Origin: Lachnospiraceae bacterium
GTDB taxonomy: Bacteria; Bacillota; Clostridia; Lachnospirales; Lachnospiraceae
Assembly (NCBI GenBank): GCA_029053015.1
Contig: JAIDHX010000038.1
Location: forward strand, 1 to 64,000
DNA: 64,000 nucleotides
Reading direction: 5' to 3'
Shown: positions 55,278 through 63,606 of the stretch, piece after piece
Position numbering within the stretch: position 1 is the stretch's first letter
Layout: each line of letters begins with the position of its first letter
Translations under genes and position numbers: made by a program
The notes under the pieces: model-generated
Seen by the model: the letters and a program-made list of their open reading frames with translations, nothing else
Told to the model about the DNA's origin: nothing
Database searches by the model: none

Positions 55278-56543
55278 TCATCCTTCCTTATGTAACTGCT
55301 TTTCCGCAACAGCCTTCTTCTTTTCTTTTTTATATGTTTCAACCGGACGCTTTAGTTCATAATCAGATGTATTGAATATCTGGGCATATTCTGCGGATGG
55401 CGGCAAAATAGATATCCTATTCATCATAACGCCTTTCTCAGCCAGTTTCTTTTCAAGAGCTGCATAATCTGCGCAAAAAGCGTACATATCATCTGCCAAA
55501 TCTATCGCTTCAGCTTCTGTCGGAATACGATCCTTGGTATCCAAGGCGCCCAATTCCATTGATATCTGCCCTGAATCTGAGAAAGTAACATTCACGGCAG
55601 TTCCTTCTTCCAACATATAAAGACCATTTCTGAATTTCTTACCACTCTTTTTCGTGACAGATTTCTCCCCTATCAGCTCGTATCCCATTTCAATCATTGC
55701 TTCATCAACTGCAGTACTGATATATTCCTGTTCTTTTTGGCACATCATTATTTGGTGCAATCTCGATATCTCCGACTGCAGTTTTCCGATATTTTCTTCA
55801 GAAAAAGCAAAATACTTTGCCGGTTCGCCCGTCTCTGCTGCCAGATAGGAATAATGAGACACAAGCTCTTTAAATTCAGAAATATGGTCTCTATAAAATT
55901 CACACTCATGGACGAACGGATATACCTGCATTGAACAAAAATTTTCCAAAAAATCTATGTTTTTTATTTCATCGGCACGCTTTTTTAACAAGGAATACTT
56001 TTCTTCTAATTCAGGTATCAGTTCAATAACCTCCGCCTTTTTAAGCGCCTCGTTAATCTTTACAATAAACGGATTGTCTTTTACCTTTCTATTTTTGCCC
56101 AATCCCGCAAAAGTCAAATCAAATCCTATCGAAATATCCGCTGATAATTCTCGTTGATAATCAGCAGCTATTTTGCGCACTATGTTTCTTCCAGTTATGT
56201 TAAGTTCCTGCATTTGTCCCAGAATTGTCTCCAAACGCCGGTTATCTTTTTTTAAAGACTCCAGAGAATCAAGTGCATTTGTGACCGAAAACAACTTTGC
56301 AAGTTCTGATTTTTTTGTTTCCAAAGTTTGAAGCTCTTCTATTCCCATATCAGATTCCATGCATAATCTTCTTAGATCTTCTATAACCGAAGCGATTTCC
56401 GATAACTTACCTGAACACCTCTTTTGCAAATCATTCTGTCTATCCCGTTCGATTTTGGTTTCTCTAATGATTCTTTCCCGCTCTTCAATCCTTCTTCTTT
56501 GCGCTTCTGTCAGAACATATCTGGCTGTTTTTGGTCCACTCAT
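55278..56543 (-). CDS. coiled-coil protein of unknown function (MSGPK start)
   Basis: 421 residues, not recognised. Starts MSGPKTARYVLTEAQRRRIEE, then heptad-rich helices (20-130) and a middle region that mixes Leu/Lys coils. The C-terminal 150 residues form a domain around GYELIGEKS, GTAVNVTFSDSGQISMELG and DLADDMYAFCADY. No signal, span or cysteine cluster. It is 51 bases after the kinase gene and next to the FHA gene. It could be the scaffold or substrate of the kinase. The N-terminal Ser/Thr-rich start would be a plausible phosphorylation site, but that is inference. Confidence 0.75.
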   Translation of the reverse strand: MSGPKTARYVLTEAQRRRIEERERIIRETKIERDRQNDLQKRCSGKLSEIASVIEDLRRLCMESDMGIEELQTLETKKSELAKLFSVTNALDSLESLKKDNRRLETILGQMQELNITGRNIVRKIAADYQRELSADISIGFDLTFAGLGKNRKVKDNPFIVKINEALKKAEVIELIPELEEKYSLLKKRADEIKNIDFLENFCSMQVYPFVHECEFYRDHISEFKELVSHYSYLAAETGEPAKYFAFSEENIGKLQSEISRLHQIMMCQKEQEYISTAVDEAMIEMGYELIGEKSVTKKSGKKFRNGLYMLEEGTAVNVTFSDSGQISMELGALDTKDRIPTEAEAIDLADDMYAFCADYAALEKKLAEKGVMMNRISILPPSAEYAQIFNTSDYELKRPVETYKKEKKKAVAEKQLHKEG

Positions 56544-56594
56544 ATCAATACCTTTTCCCTATTTACTAAATTCTTTTCAGCTTCATCAACTGCC

Positions 56595-58286
56595 CTAATC
56601 TTGTAAACTTTTTCTCCACCGTGCTATCTCATACTTCTTACCTAATGCACACAGCCAACTCTCAAATTGAATATCGAGATTATCATTATTATCAATCAGG
56701 TCTCGGCATAACTTTTCAAATTCGTCATAAGAACGCTCCATCGCATTCTTTAAAAACTCCGCCAATTCTTCGACGTTTTTGAATTCAACTCCTTTTTTAT
56801 AAAGGACTTTTCTTCCTGATAACATATATGCAAGCAAATAATAGTTTATTGTTCTCTGCCTGTCATCATTTATAAAAGCACGGTAGGATGACTCTATTGC
56901 TTTTACTGCATTTGCCTTTTGCGTATCATTCTCGTCCAGGCAGATTATATACTGCGATAAAACTCCCTTTTGCAATAATTCATCCACAAATGGATGCATC
57001 GATGTGTTGTTTTTCCACAATGCTTCAAGCAATTCATTTCCGAGTATCGAAATATCTTCGTATTGCTTTTCTTTCCAGAAAAACCGTGTCATAGTAGAAT
57101 CTATTTTATAAAGCGTTTTAAAGAAAATGATATCCTCATCTCCTTGTGACACTTCGCCTTCCGCATCCATACAGAACCCGGCAATTTCAGCATCAAATTC
57201 TTTGAAATACGCTGACAGCAGGCCCCTAAACAACTGCTTCTTTCCATCATTCCAATGTTCTATAAACGCATCAATCAGTTTTTTCTTATCTGTATATGTT
57301 TTTCTCAAAAATTTATACGGTCTGATATCCCCTGATACTGCCGTCGCACCCGTTATTTCTCCCGGAACAGGCTGCTTAATTCCAACACACCACTTTAGGA
57401 TTTCTTCGTACCCCCAACGCCGATTAGGGTTGGATTTATTCTTTCTATTTGTAATATCCGGATAAGTCAATGCACTAATTAAGACCTTTAATTCGTCCTC
57501 CATATCCGTAGGCAGTGGCAATTTCTGCACGGATACAAACTGCTCAATCTCGTCCTGAGTCATCTGAGCATATGGCGTATGTCCACAATACAATTCATAT
57601 AGAGTTATCCCCAAGGAATAATAATCTGACTCACTTAAAAACAAACTTTTAAATGTCTCCGGCGCTGAGTACTCCGGCGTCATTCCCGTTCTTGTTACAA
57701 TGACAGTATTTCCATCTTCTCTAATCGAACTGATTCCAAAATCAATAATAGCTACATCCTGACCATTATCCGCCAACATAATGTTTGACGGTTTTAAATC
57801 TTTATGAATTATTCCGTTATCATGTAACACCTTTAACCCTTCATTAAGAGCCGGAATAATACTTGTTTTAAGCTGATCATAGGAGAACTTTTTCTTTTCA
57901 AGACTTCCGTTTTTGTAGTACGGCAATACCTCGTACGGATACCCATCTATCTCTCCGGTAGCATATACTTTTGCCACATACGGAGAATCAATAGCCTGTA
58001 ATTTTTCTGTTACCTCTTCCTTGACTGCAACCTTTCGCCTATATATCTTTGCCACATAGCTGCTAATACCATCTGAGCCAATATATAAGTCTGCCTCTCC
58101 TGAAGATGTATTCATCTTGGATTGTATTGTGTATTTTCCACACAATGTTTCACCAATAACAACTCTTCCCGAATTCATAATCTGCTCATTGAGTACAGTA
58201 CTATTGCCTGAGGTCTGTGTGTTCAAAACTGTTGCATTCCGATTTCCATTTAACTGGGTTTTGTCGTTCATCTTTAAATTCTCCAT
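56595..58286 (-). CDS. Ser/Thr protein kinase (Hanks type)
   Basis: 563 residues. Catalytic set: ATP-binding Lys in VAKIYRR near 80, the HKDLKPSN catalytic loop near 162, DFGIS near 180, and TPEYSAPE. The N-terminal 45 residues are Asn/Thr-rich (NRNATVLNTQTSGNST), a good autophosphorylation region for FHA binding. The C-terminal 260 residues are helical and unknown. Start ATG 58286 overlaps the stop of a 32-codon small frame (TAATG), suggesting coupling; a second ATG at 58271 has GGAG 9 bases before it and is an alternative. It heads the operon and has a strong promoter. Confidence 0.88.
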   Translation of the reverse strand: MENLKMNDKTQLNGNRNATVLNTQTSGNSTVLNEQIMNSGRVVIGETLCGKYTIQSKMNTSSGEADLYIGSDGISSYVAKIYRRKVAVKEEVTEKLQAIDSPYVAKVYATGEIDGYPYEVLPYYKNGSLEKKKFSYDQLKTSIIPALNEGLKVLHDNGIIHKDLKPSNIMLADNGQDVAIIDFGISSIREDGNTVIVTRTGMTPEYSAPETFKSLFLSESDYYSLGITLYELYCGHTPYAQMTQDEIEQFVSVQKLPLPTDMEDELKVLISALTYPDITNRKNKSNPNRRWGYEEILKWCVGIKQPVPGEITGATAVSGDIRPYKFLRKTYTDKKKLIDAFIEHWNDGKKQLFRGLLSAYFKEFDAEIAGFCMDAEGEVSQGDEDIIFFKTLYKIDSTMTRFFWKEKQYEDISILGNELLEALWKNNTSMHPFVDELLQKGVLSQYIICLDENDTQKANAVKAIESSYRAFINDDRQRTINYYLLAYMLSGRKVLYKKGVEFKNVEELAEFLKNAMERSYDEFEKLCRDLIDNNDNLDIQFESWLCALGKKYEIARWRKSLQD

Positions 58287-58384
58287 TAATAACCTGTACT
58301 TTTCTCTTGAAGCTTAAAATGCTGCGCACATTGAAAAATAAAATAAAACGCAAAGAGCACCACCTTTACAGGTAATGCCCCCAT
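58286..58384 (-). CDS. candidate 32-residue hydrophobic small protein
   Basis: ATG at 58384, TAA ending at 58286, overlapping the kinase start as TAATG. The peptide begins MGALPVKVVLF, has a membrane-length run of Phe/Tyr/Ile residues (about 7-18) and a Cys/Lys-containing tail. The ribosome site is weak (a GGG 10 bases upstream). The overlap and the hydrophobic composition argue for a real small membrane peptide; a chance frame is not excluded. Confidence 0.45.
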   Translation of the reverse strand: MGALPVKVVLFAFYFIFQCAQHFKLQEKSTGY

Positions 58385-58467
58385 TGGTAAGTAACCCGCA
58401 AACCATTTTACAGGTCTAGAATTTTTGACATTCTCTTTGATTAACTACGCCACAGAATTCACTTGTT

Positions 58468-58496
58468 ATCATACTCATTTTAGCGAAATTTGTCAA
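58468..58496 (-). promoter_or_regulatory. strong sigma-A promoter of the kinase operon
   Basis: On the minus strand TTGACA (58496-58491), 17 bases, TATGAT (58473-58468): a perfect -35 and 5 of 6 at -10. The leader is about 77 bases to the small frame and about 175 to the kinase. The rest of 58289-58582 has no gene. Within it GCATTACC and GGTGGTGC can pair around a TGTAAA loop (58379-58358 region) and are followed by a T-rich run, a possible attenuator that overlaps the small frame. Confidence 0.75.
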
Positions 58497-58582
58497 TGAA
58501 ATCTTCCATTGCAATTTAATTGGCTTTCTTCTTGGATATGTTAAACTGCAGACCCTTTCTGTCCACAATCAGCAATGGGCCT

Positions 58583-59047
58583 TTATAAATTTTTTCTCAA
58601 CATAATAATTTCGTCTGTTCTATATTCTTCTTCAAAACCATTTTTCAGGAACAATGCTATTGCAGAATTGTCAATCGCAATGTCATCATACAATATTGTG
58701 ACGCCGTTTTCTTTTGCCAGACAGCAAAGTAGTTTTAACCCCTGATTCCCAAAACCATTACCCCTATACTCTGCTTTTACTATGACATTCGCCACATACT
58801 GTTCCGTTTCTTCATCCAAATGATATGCTATTTCCCCGACAAATCCCCTTTTATCGTCTTTCAGATATCTGTAAAAGCGTTTATTTTCATGATTTACAAC
58901 CCAATAGTTGTACCAATCCTCCCATGCCTCTTTCGGAAAAGGAATCGTACCTCCCCAAACATGATTATATGACATGGTTTCTTCGTCAGACATCATACTC
59001 TGTCGGAACCATAAATCTTCTAATTGGGGTGTATAACCTTGTAACAT
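58583..59047 (-). CDS. GNAT-family acetyltransferase
   Basis: 154 residues. The acetyl-CoA motif is VKAEYRGNGFGNQGLK, with the usual late NSAIALFLKNGFEEE. AAGGAG precedes the ATG. Substrate unknown. It lies just outside the signalling operon promoter on the same strand. No paralogy to the other acetyltransferases of the window beyond the fold. Confidence 0.82.
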   Translation of the reverse strand: MLQGYTPQLEDLWFRQSMMSDEETMSYNHVWGGTIPFPKEAWEDWYNYWVVNHENKRFYRYLKDDKRGFVGEIAYHLDEETEQYVANVIVKAEYRGNGFGNQGLKLLCCLAKENGVTILYDDIAIDNSAIALFLKNGFEEEYRTDEIIMLRKNL

Positions 59048-59102
59048 ATTTTTTCTCCTTAAAAATTATTTTAATTTGCTTTTACTCCCCGGCCAGTTTT
59101 TC

Positions 59103-60374
59103 TTAATTGGCCGTCAACGGAATATGATGTTCCGTTTTTATCGCTGACGCCCAACTATATAATGCTTCTGTTTCAAGTCCCTTGCTTCTGCGCAAAATGT
59201 AATCAAACCCTTGGCGCACACTTCTTGCGGCATCAATATCTTTTGGATTCTCGGTAAGCCAGCCATTCAACGCCTTTTCACATATATTGATAAGCTCATC
59301 ATATTTTGATATGGCCGTTTCAAGTGATTCCCTGTCAATCCCGCTAACAGTATGAATACAAAGTTCCAAGAATTGTTTGATGCACATCTTATTCTCATAA
59401 TGTATGAAAATGTGGGGATACAGACAATCTATCGTTTCCAGATTTTTTTCATTCTCCATCCTGAGCTCATTTCTCCAGTTTTCATATATAATCAGTCCAT
59501 ATCCGACAAGCGGCTGATCGAACTGATGAATTTCATTGCTGAGCAGCCGGTATCCTTCACACAAAGCCTCTTTGCATGCATCTTCAACGCTCACCTTATC
59601 CGCCGATGGCTTTATCAGAATAAGCTTTACTTTTTTCTTATACCAGCCCGGAAAGTCATATAACTGCTTAAAAGACATAACAGAATTCTTATCATCATCA
59701 CCATCCAAAAATGATATCCCTTTCAATACCTTTCCGTTATAGGAAAAACCTGATGCAAGTATTATGTCTTCATATTCTTTGGGCTCAACGACTACCGGAT
59801 ATCCTTTTAATATATTTTCTGTTGCCAGATACATAAGTGTCTCGGCATCATACTGCTCACTGTCATAAACTTCGCAAGACAATCCGTACACTGCCAGACA
59901 ATTTTTTCCAGGCATTTCCTGTCCCCATGAATAACCAAAGCAGGTGGATGTATACGCAGATTGGAGAATATATTCCGTATCATCATTCATCTGTCGTTTT
60001 CTAGAGTCCTTATGACACTCCAATCCCATAAATAACTTAATTGCCGATAAAATTGCAGGCCATGCTATACTTCTGGGCCATTTTCTTCCGGAAAAATCTG
60101 CTATTTCATTGTATGGTAATAAAACATGTTCAAAGTTCGCATTAACCGGTATCATGCTTGTCGGCAAAAGAATCTCATCAATCGTCGCGCCCAAAATTTT
60201 TGACAGTTCCGCCAGTATGGAGACTTCCGGCATAGTGTGGCCATTCTCCCACTTACTGACGGCCTGCGGACTCACCGAAAGCCTCTGCGCCAATTCCTCC
60301 TGTGTTATGCCTTTGTTCTTTCTCAAAAAAGCGATCTGTTTTCCTGCTTTGTAACTATCAAACAAAATTTTCAC
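59103..60374 (-). CDS. XRE-family regulator with a large C-terminal domain
   Basis: 423 residues from GTG 60374, with AGAGG 7 bases upstream. N-terminal helix-turn-helix (about 10-65: GITQEELAQRLSVSPQAVSKWENG). The remaining 340 residues are one large domain with SWGQEMPGKNCLAVYG and YLATENILKGYPVVVE. It has some resemblance to BtrH-like or C39-like peptidase N-terminal domains, but this is not certain. It probably senses a metabolite and controls a nearby gene, possibly its own. Confidence 0.7.
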   Translation of the reverse strand: MKILFDSYKAGKQIAFLRKNKGITQEELAQRLSVSPQAVSKWENGHTMPEVSILAELSKILGATIDEILLPTSMIPVNANFEHVLLPYNEIADFSGRKWPRSIAWPAILSAIKLFMGLECHKDSRKRQMNDDTEYILQSAYTSTCFGYSWGQEMPGKNCLAVYGLSCEVYDSEQYDAETLMYLATENILKGYPVVVEPKEYEDIILASGFSYNGKVLKGISFLDGDDDKNSVMSFKQLYDFPGWYKKKVKLILIKPSADKVSVEDACKEALCEGYRLLSNEIHQFDQPLVGYGLIIYENWRNELRMENEKNLETIDCLYPHIFIHYENKMCIKQFLELCIHTVSGIDRESLETAISKYDELINICEKALNGWLTENPKDIDAARSVRQGFDYILRRSKGLETEALYSWASAIKTEHHIPLTAN

Positions 60375-60539
60375 GTCCTTTCCTCTATATTCTTTTGCGA
60401 TGAAAGGTTCCGCTTCCTGTTGTAGCCCTCATCGTATCACCTCTCTGAGCATATTATGCCACGACAGAATAGGTAAATCCATAAAGCAGATGTTGACCAA
60501 AACAGAATAAAACTCAACTTAAAGTTTAGCAGCAAAACT

Positions 60540-60637
60540 GCACATAAACTTCCTTGTTGCTGACTTTTTTAAGAAGCTCCTCCACTACCGGCTTTTCATC
60601 AATGCTTCAACCAAAATGGCAGCGGAGGAGCGGATGG
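60540..60637 (-). pseudogene. possible degraded gene fragment
   Basis: Between the XRE gene and the DUF6483-like gene. On the minus strand, two short overlapping frames (AIRSSAAILVEALMKS and then EKPVVEELLKKVSNKEVY) look like one protein split by a frameshift. Not recognised, and the evidence is weak. The rest of 60375-60539 shows nothing clear. Confidence 0.25.
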
Positions 60638-61015
60638 CTATAGCAAAATCATCTCTGCGAAACTATCAATCCCATATCTGGACAAAACATCTTTTAATCC
60701 CTGCCTTACCTCTTCACGGCTGAAATTATGTTCTTCTAAAAATGCATCAGACTTATCGTTTAGATATGAGTAGAACAGTATCGCAATTTCTAAATTCTTT
60801 TTATCCCTTTCTTCTGTTATTTCATATATTTTATTTTCTGCCTCGTCTATCCTGCCATCATCTATCATATTCATGAGTGATTCCAGCATCGCTTTATCTT
60901 CTGTCTCCTTCAACAAATCTGTGGAGGGAGAGTCTGTATCAATATTAAATAACAACTTTAATATTGCCCTAACCATTTCCTTTATAAGCCGCATAATATA
61001 ATCTTGTTCAAACAA
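60638..61015 (-). CDS. DUF6483-like protein
   Basis: 125 residues from TTG 61015, with GGAG 8 bases before it. Entirely helical: the N terminus MFEQDYIMRLIKEMVRAI and an acidic C terminus. Resembles the DUF6483 family of Firmicutes (name from memory of the family, not tested). No catalytic motif. It lies 37 bases from a small membrane protein gene. Confidence 0.65.
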   Translation of the reverse strand: MFEQDYIMRLIKEMVRAILKLLFNIDTDSPSTDLLKETEDKAMLESLMNMIDDGRIDEAENKIYEITEERDKKNLEIAILFYSYLNDKSDAFLEEHNFSREEVRQGLKDVLSRYGIDSFAEMILL

Positions 61016-61052
61016 TCTCTATTCTCCTTTCTGCTTTTTAGTGCAGAAAGAA

Positions 61053-61358
61053 TCAATTATTCATACGAACTTTTAATGTAATGATGGTATCTCCTCTGGG
61101 GAGTCTAAGCATATATGCCGCAAATATCATGTAAATAATGCAAAGCCAAATTTCAAACCAGATATTGTAAACATTTACACCCTTAACCTGCTTTCTATTC
61201 TCAAATACCTGCCTTTCTTCAGAGATTTTTGAATCTTCATCACTTGTTACGGTTGATGATGTAATCTCTCCAAATAAGCCATATGTATTGATTAATCCAT
61301 TAGGTAAAACTGTTATAGATACGGAAACCGAAAATAGAAAGATAAATAATTTTTTCAT
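61053..61358 (-). CDS. small membrane protein, unknown
   Basis: 101 residues from ATG 61358; the 35-residue extension upstream lies inside the neighbouring phosphodiesterase gene and is rejected. Two spans: an N-terminal one (about 2-20, MKKLFIFLFSVSVSITV) that may be a signal peptide, and a second (about 68-88). The middle is Ser/Asp/Glu-rich and exposed. Not recognised. It begins 8 bases after the phosphodiesterase gene. Confidence 0.55.
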   Translation of the reverse strand: MKKLFIFLFSVSVSITVLPNGLINTYGLFGEITSSTVTSDEDSKISEERQVFENRKQVKGVNVYNIWFEIWLCIIYMIFAAYMLRLPRGDTIITLKVRMNN

Positions 61359-61365
61359 AGTCACA

Positions 61366-62049
61366 CTACTTCCCCCAAATATCCAGTCTGTCCAGTATTC
61401 CCTGCACATCAATCCCTTGATGTGTTGTATAAATCTGCAGTATCTGATTTGCCAGTTCCGCATCTATCCTGTTTCTCCCGACAATCTCGCTAACCGGCTT
61501 GCCCGCATCCATCTGTTTCATAATTCTGCTGATAAGCTTTGCCATATCTTTATCAGGAAGTTTGGCACTGCCAGCCGTAAGCTGTGGTGAGCAGTCAACC
61601 TTCTCAAATGAAAAGCTCTTATCTTCTTCGTCAATCGTCAGGATTGCCATGGTAATTTCCTGATGGAACCGCCTCGGTCCGCAGCTGCCCGGATTGAAAT
61701 AACATACATCCGCTTTGTACTCCTCAGAATATTTATGAGAATGTCCATAAATTACTATATCCTTGTCCGATACATCTTCCTGAATCTGTCTGCGGTTGTG
61801 GATGACAAAAATTTTCAATCCAAAAAGCTCCAGCTCTCTGCTGAAAGGTATCTCATCTGCCCAACTATCCTTGTCCGCATTTCCCCTGACAAAATATGTC
61901 GTTCCAAGAGATTTGATTTTTTCTGCAGTTTCTTTTGAGGCAATGTCCCCTGCGTGCACAATCAGCTCGCACTCTCTTATTTTTTCTATAATCTCCGGCC
62001 GCAATAATGAATGTGTATCGGAAATAACTGCTATCTTATGTTTCGACAT
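61366..62049 (-). CDS. YfcE/MJ0936-type phosphodiesterase
   Basis: 227 residues from ATG 62049 (GGAGG 9 bases upstream). Calcineurin-type metal motifs: ISDTHS, HAGDIAS, RGNAD, YGHSHK and NPGSC. The first 155 residues are the usual compact YfcE/MJ0936 phosphodiesterase, followed by about 70 extra residues (KLPDKDMAKLISRIMKQMD) not found in short members. Substrate unknown. Confidence 0.85.
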   Translation of the reverse strand: MSKHKIAVISDTHSLLRPEIIEKIRECELIVHAGDIASKETAEKIKSLGTTYFVRGNADKDSWADEIPFSRELELFGLKIFVIHNRRQIQEDVSDKDIVIYGHSHKYSEEYKADVCYFNPGSCGPRRFHQEITMAILTIDEEDKSFSFEKVDCSPQLTAGSAKLPDKDMAKLISRIMKQMDAGKPVSEIVGRNRIDAELANQILQIYTTHQGIDVQGILDRLDIWGK

Positions 62050-62111
62050 ACATTTTTCCTCCACCTTTCAAGCACTATAGTAGTAGTGTTTATAGTCCCC
62101 TCAAAGAGTAT

Positions 62112-62567
62112 TCACAATTCTTTTTCCATAACCTCATATACAAGAATCACTCCATTATCTACTTCCCATTTTCGATGCTCTATGGTAACATATCCTCGCT
62201 TTTCATACAAATGACTTGCCGGTAAGGAGGCATCCAAATACGCTTTTTTATAAATTTCAGATATTTTTTCTTCTAAACAATTCATTATATATGTCCCATA
62301 ACCCTTACCTTGAAATTCGGGAAGAACATATACTCTTGTTATGTGATTTTCTATATAGCACCCGGTTCCTATAAAGTGTTCTCCATCTTTAAGCAATCCA
62401 ACAGAACCGCCACAAATATCTTTTTCAATACTCTCAAGATTATGCAATTCGCAAAAGAACTTAACTACCTCTTGCGGATAATACTTTGGATATATGTATT
62501 TAATTGTTTTTTGTACAATATCAAACACTATTTGTAAGTCATTTTTTTGAGCCAATATGTATTCCAT
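62112..62567 (-). CDS. GNAT-family acetyltransferase
   Basis: 151 residues. The acetyl-CoA motif is VYVLPEFQGKGYGTYIMN, with the typical YEKRGY near the end. GGAG is 9 bases before the ATG. No operon partner with a clear function. Confidence 0.8.
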   Translation of the reverse strand: MEYILAQKNDLQIVFDIVQKTIKYIYPKYYPQEVVKFFCELHNLESIEKDICGGSVGLLKDGEHFIGTGCYIENHITRVYVLPEFQGKGYGTYIMNCLEEKISEIYKKAYLDASLPASHLYEKRGYVTIEHRKWEVDNGVILVYEVMEKEL

Positions 62568-62848
62568 GTAAAATTCTCCATATCTTCCCGTTTCTCATAA
62601 TCGCACTTATGTCCGTGTGTCATGAAACGGTGATTGTATCCATAATAATAATTTTTTGACATAATAAAAATTCACATACAGGTGGCAATTCATTACGCTG
62701 CACACATCGGAATCGCACCGCACATCTGCTGTGCATTTTGTCAGGTTTTTATCGCTCCATGCCTTTGCTTCAATGCCATATCCTCACGTCCTGTATGTAA
62801 TCTGTCATTACATGTTTGTAAGGCTTCGCTAGTCCAAAGTTTTAGAGT
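62568..62848. other. gene-poor region with a candidate Cys-rich small frame
   Basis: On the minus strand a frame rich in Cys and Asp (KCTADVRCDSDVCSVMNC) lies at about 62760-62660 but has no normal start codon. An overlapping 38-codon frame with ATG also exists. Neither has a clear ribosome site. No tRNA, terminator or long repeat was seen. Confidence 0.3.
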
Positions 62849-63598
62849 TTATTCTATGTAAACCGCTCTACCTGCACTTATTGTTTCCACATATCGAAAT
62901 CCGGCATCATAATATATTTTCTCAGGATATTCCCCGTCAGGCCAATGAAAAACTGTGCGAATACCATGCTCTTTACACCACCTAACATAATGATAAGTTA
63001 AAGTTCTTCCTGCACCTACATTACGATGTTGTTTTGACACAAGCACATAGTTTCCACGGCAAATATTTCCATCCATGAGACAGTACAAAAATCCAATTGG
63101 TTTTTCATCAAAATACACTACCCAGAGCGCAGTATTAGGATTGCAAAGCGCCCTTTTTACCACTTCGATTTCCCATGGTTCTTCTGCTTCCATAAAAATC
63201 TGAACAAATGAATCATCCCACTTCTCTATCTTTCTCACAGCAAGATTTTCATTTGGAATAATTCTATTTTCTTCCATAAGAACCATAAATCGCTGTTCTT
63301 CCATCCAGCTATCAAAGCCCGCTAGAGCAAGTTCTTTATTTATTTCCCCAAAATATCCACTATCTAGTGTAGACTGATAAATCGTTGGTTTTATTTCTTT
63401 TTCAGTATAAAAAGCAATAACATCCTTTAATATCTTGGACAAATCATCTATTTGATCCCGAAAAATCACTGCATGATTAGAATCATAGGAATCCTTGTTT
63501 GTTGTATTATAAAAAAGTATCCCATAGGGCCTCTCTTCATAATCGGTAAAACTTTTAGGAAACATATCTTCTAGCATAAAACATTCTTGTAAATTCAT
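62849..63598 (-). CDS. GNAT-family acetyltransferase, two-domain
   Basis: 249 residues. The C-terminal half (about 110-249) is a GNAT domain with VLVSKQHRNVGAGRTLTYH; the N-terminal half (1-105) probably carries a second degenerate GNAT fold. It lies between the adenosine-deaminase-like gene (9 bases) and other acetyltransferases, so may be in one operon with the former. The ribosome site is weak. Confidence 0.78.
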   Translation of the reverse strand: MNLQECFMLEDMFPKSFTDYEERPYGILFYNTTNKDSYDSNHAVIFRDQIDDLSKILKDVIAFYTEKEIKPTIYQSTLDSGYFGEINKELALAGFDSWMEEQRFMVLMEENRIIPNENLAVRKIEKWDDSFVQIFMEAEEPWEIEVVKRALCNPNTALWVVYFDEKPIGFLYCLMDGNICRGNYVLVSKQHRNVGAGRTLTYHYVRWCKEHGIRTVFHWPDGEYPEKIYYDAGFRYVETISAGRAVYIE

Positions 63599-63606
63599 GA
63601 TAAAGC

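Noticed and set aside
50624-58384. Calling the kinase operon a type VI secretion system
   Set aside because: Only the regulatory set (kinase, PP2C, FHA, Clp-like) is present. No sheath, tube, spike, baseplate or membrane-complex genes are seen, and the ATPase has one ring where ClpV has two.
58289-58582. c-di-GMP or other known riboswitch in the kinase leader
   Set aside because: No conserved riboswitch core could be recognised; the only stem is the GCATTACC/GGTGGTGC pair.
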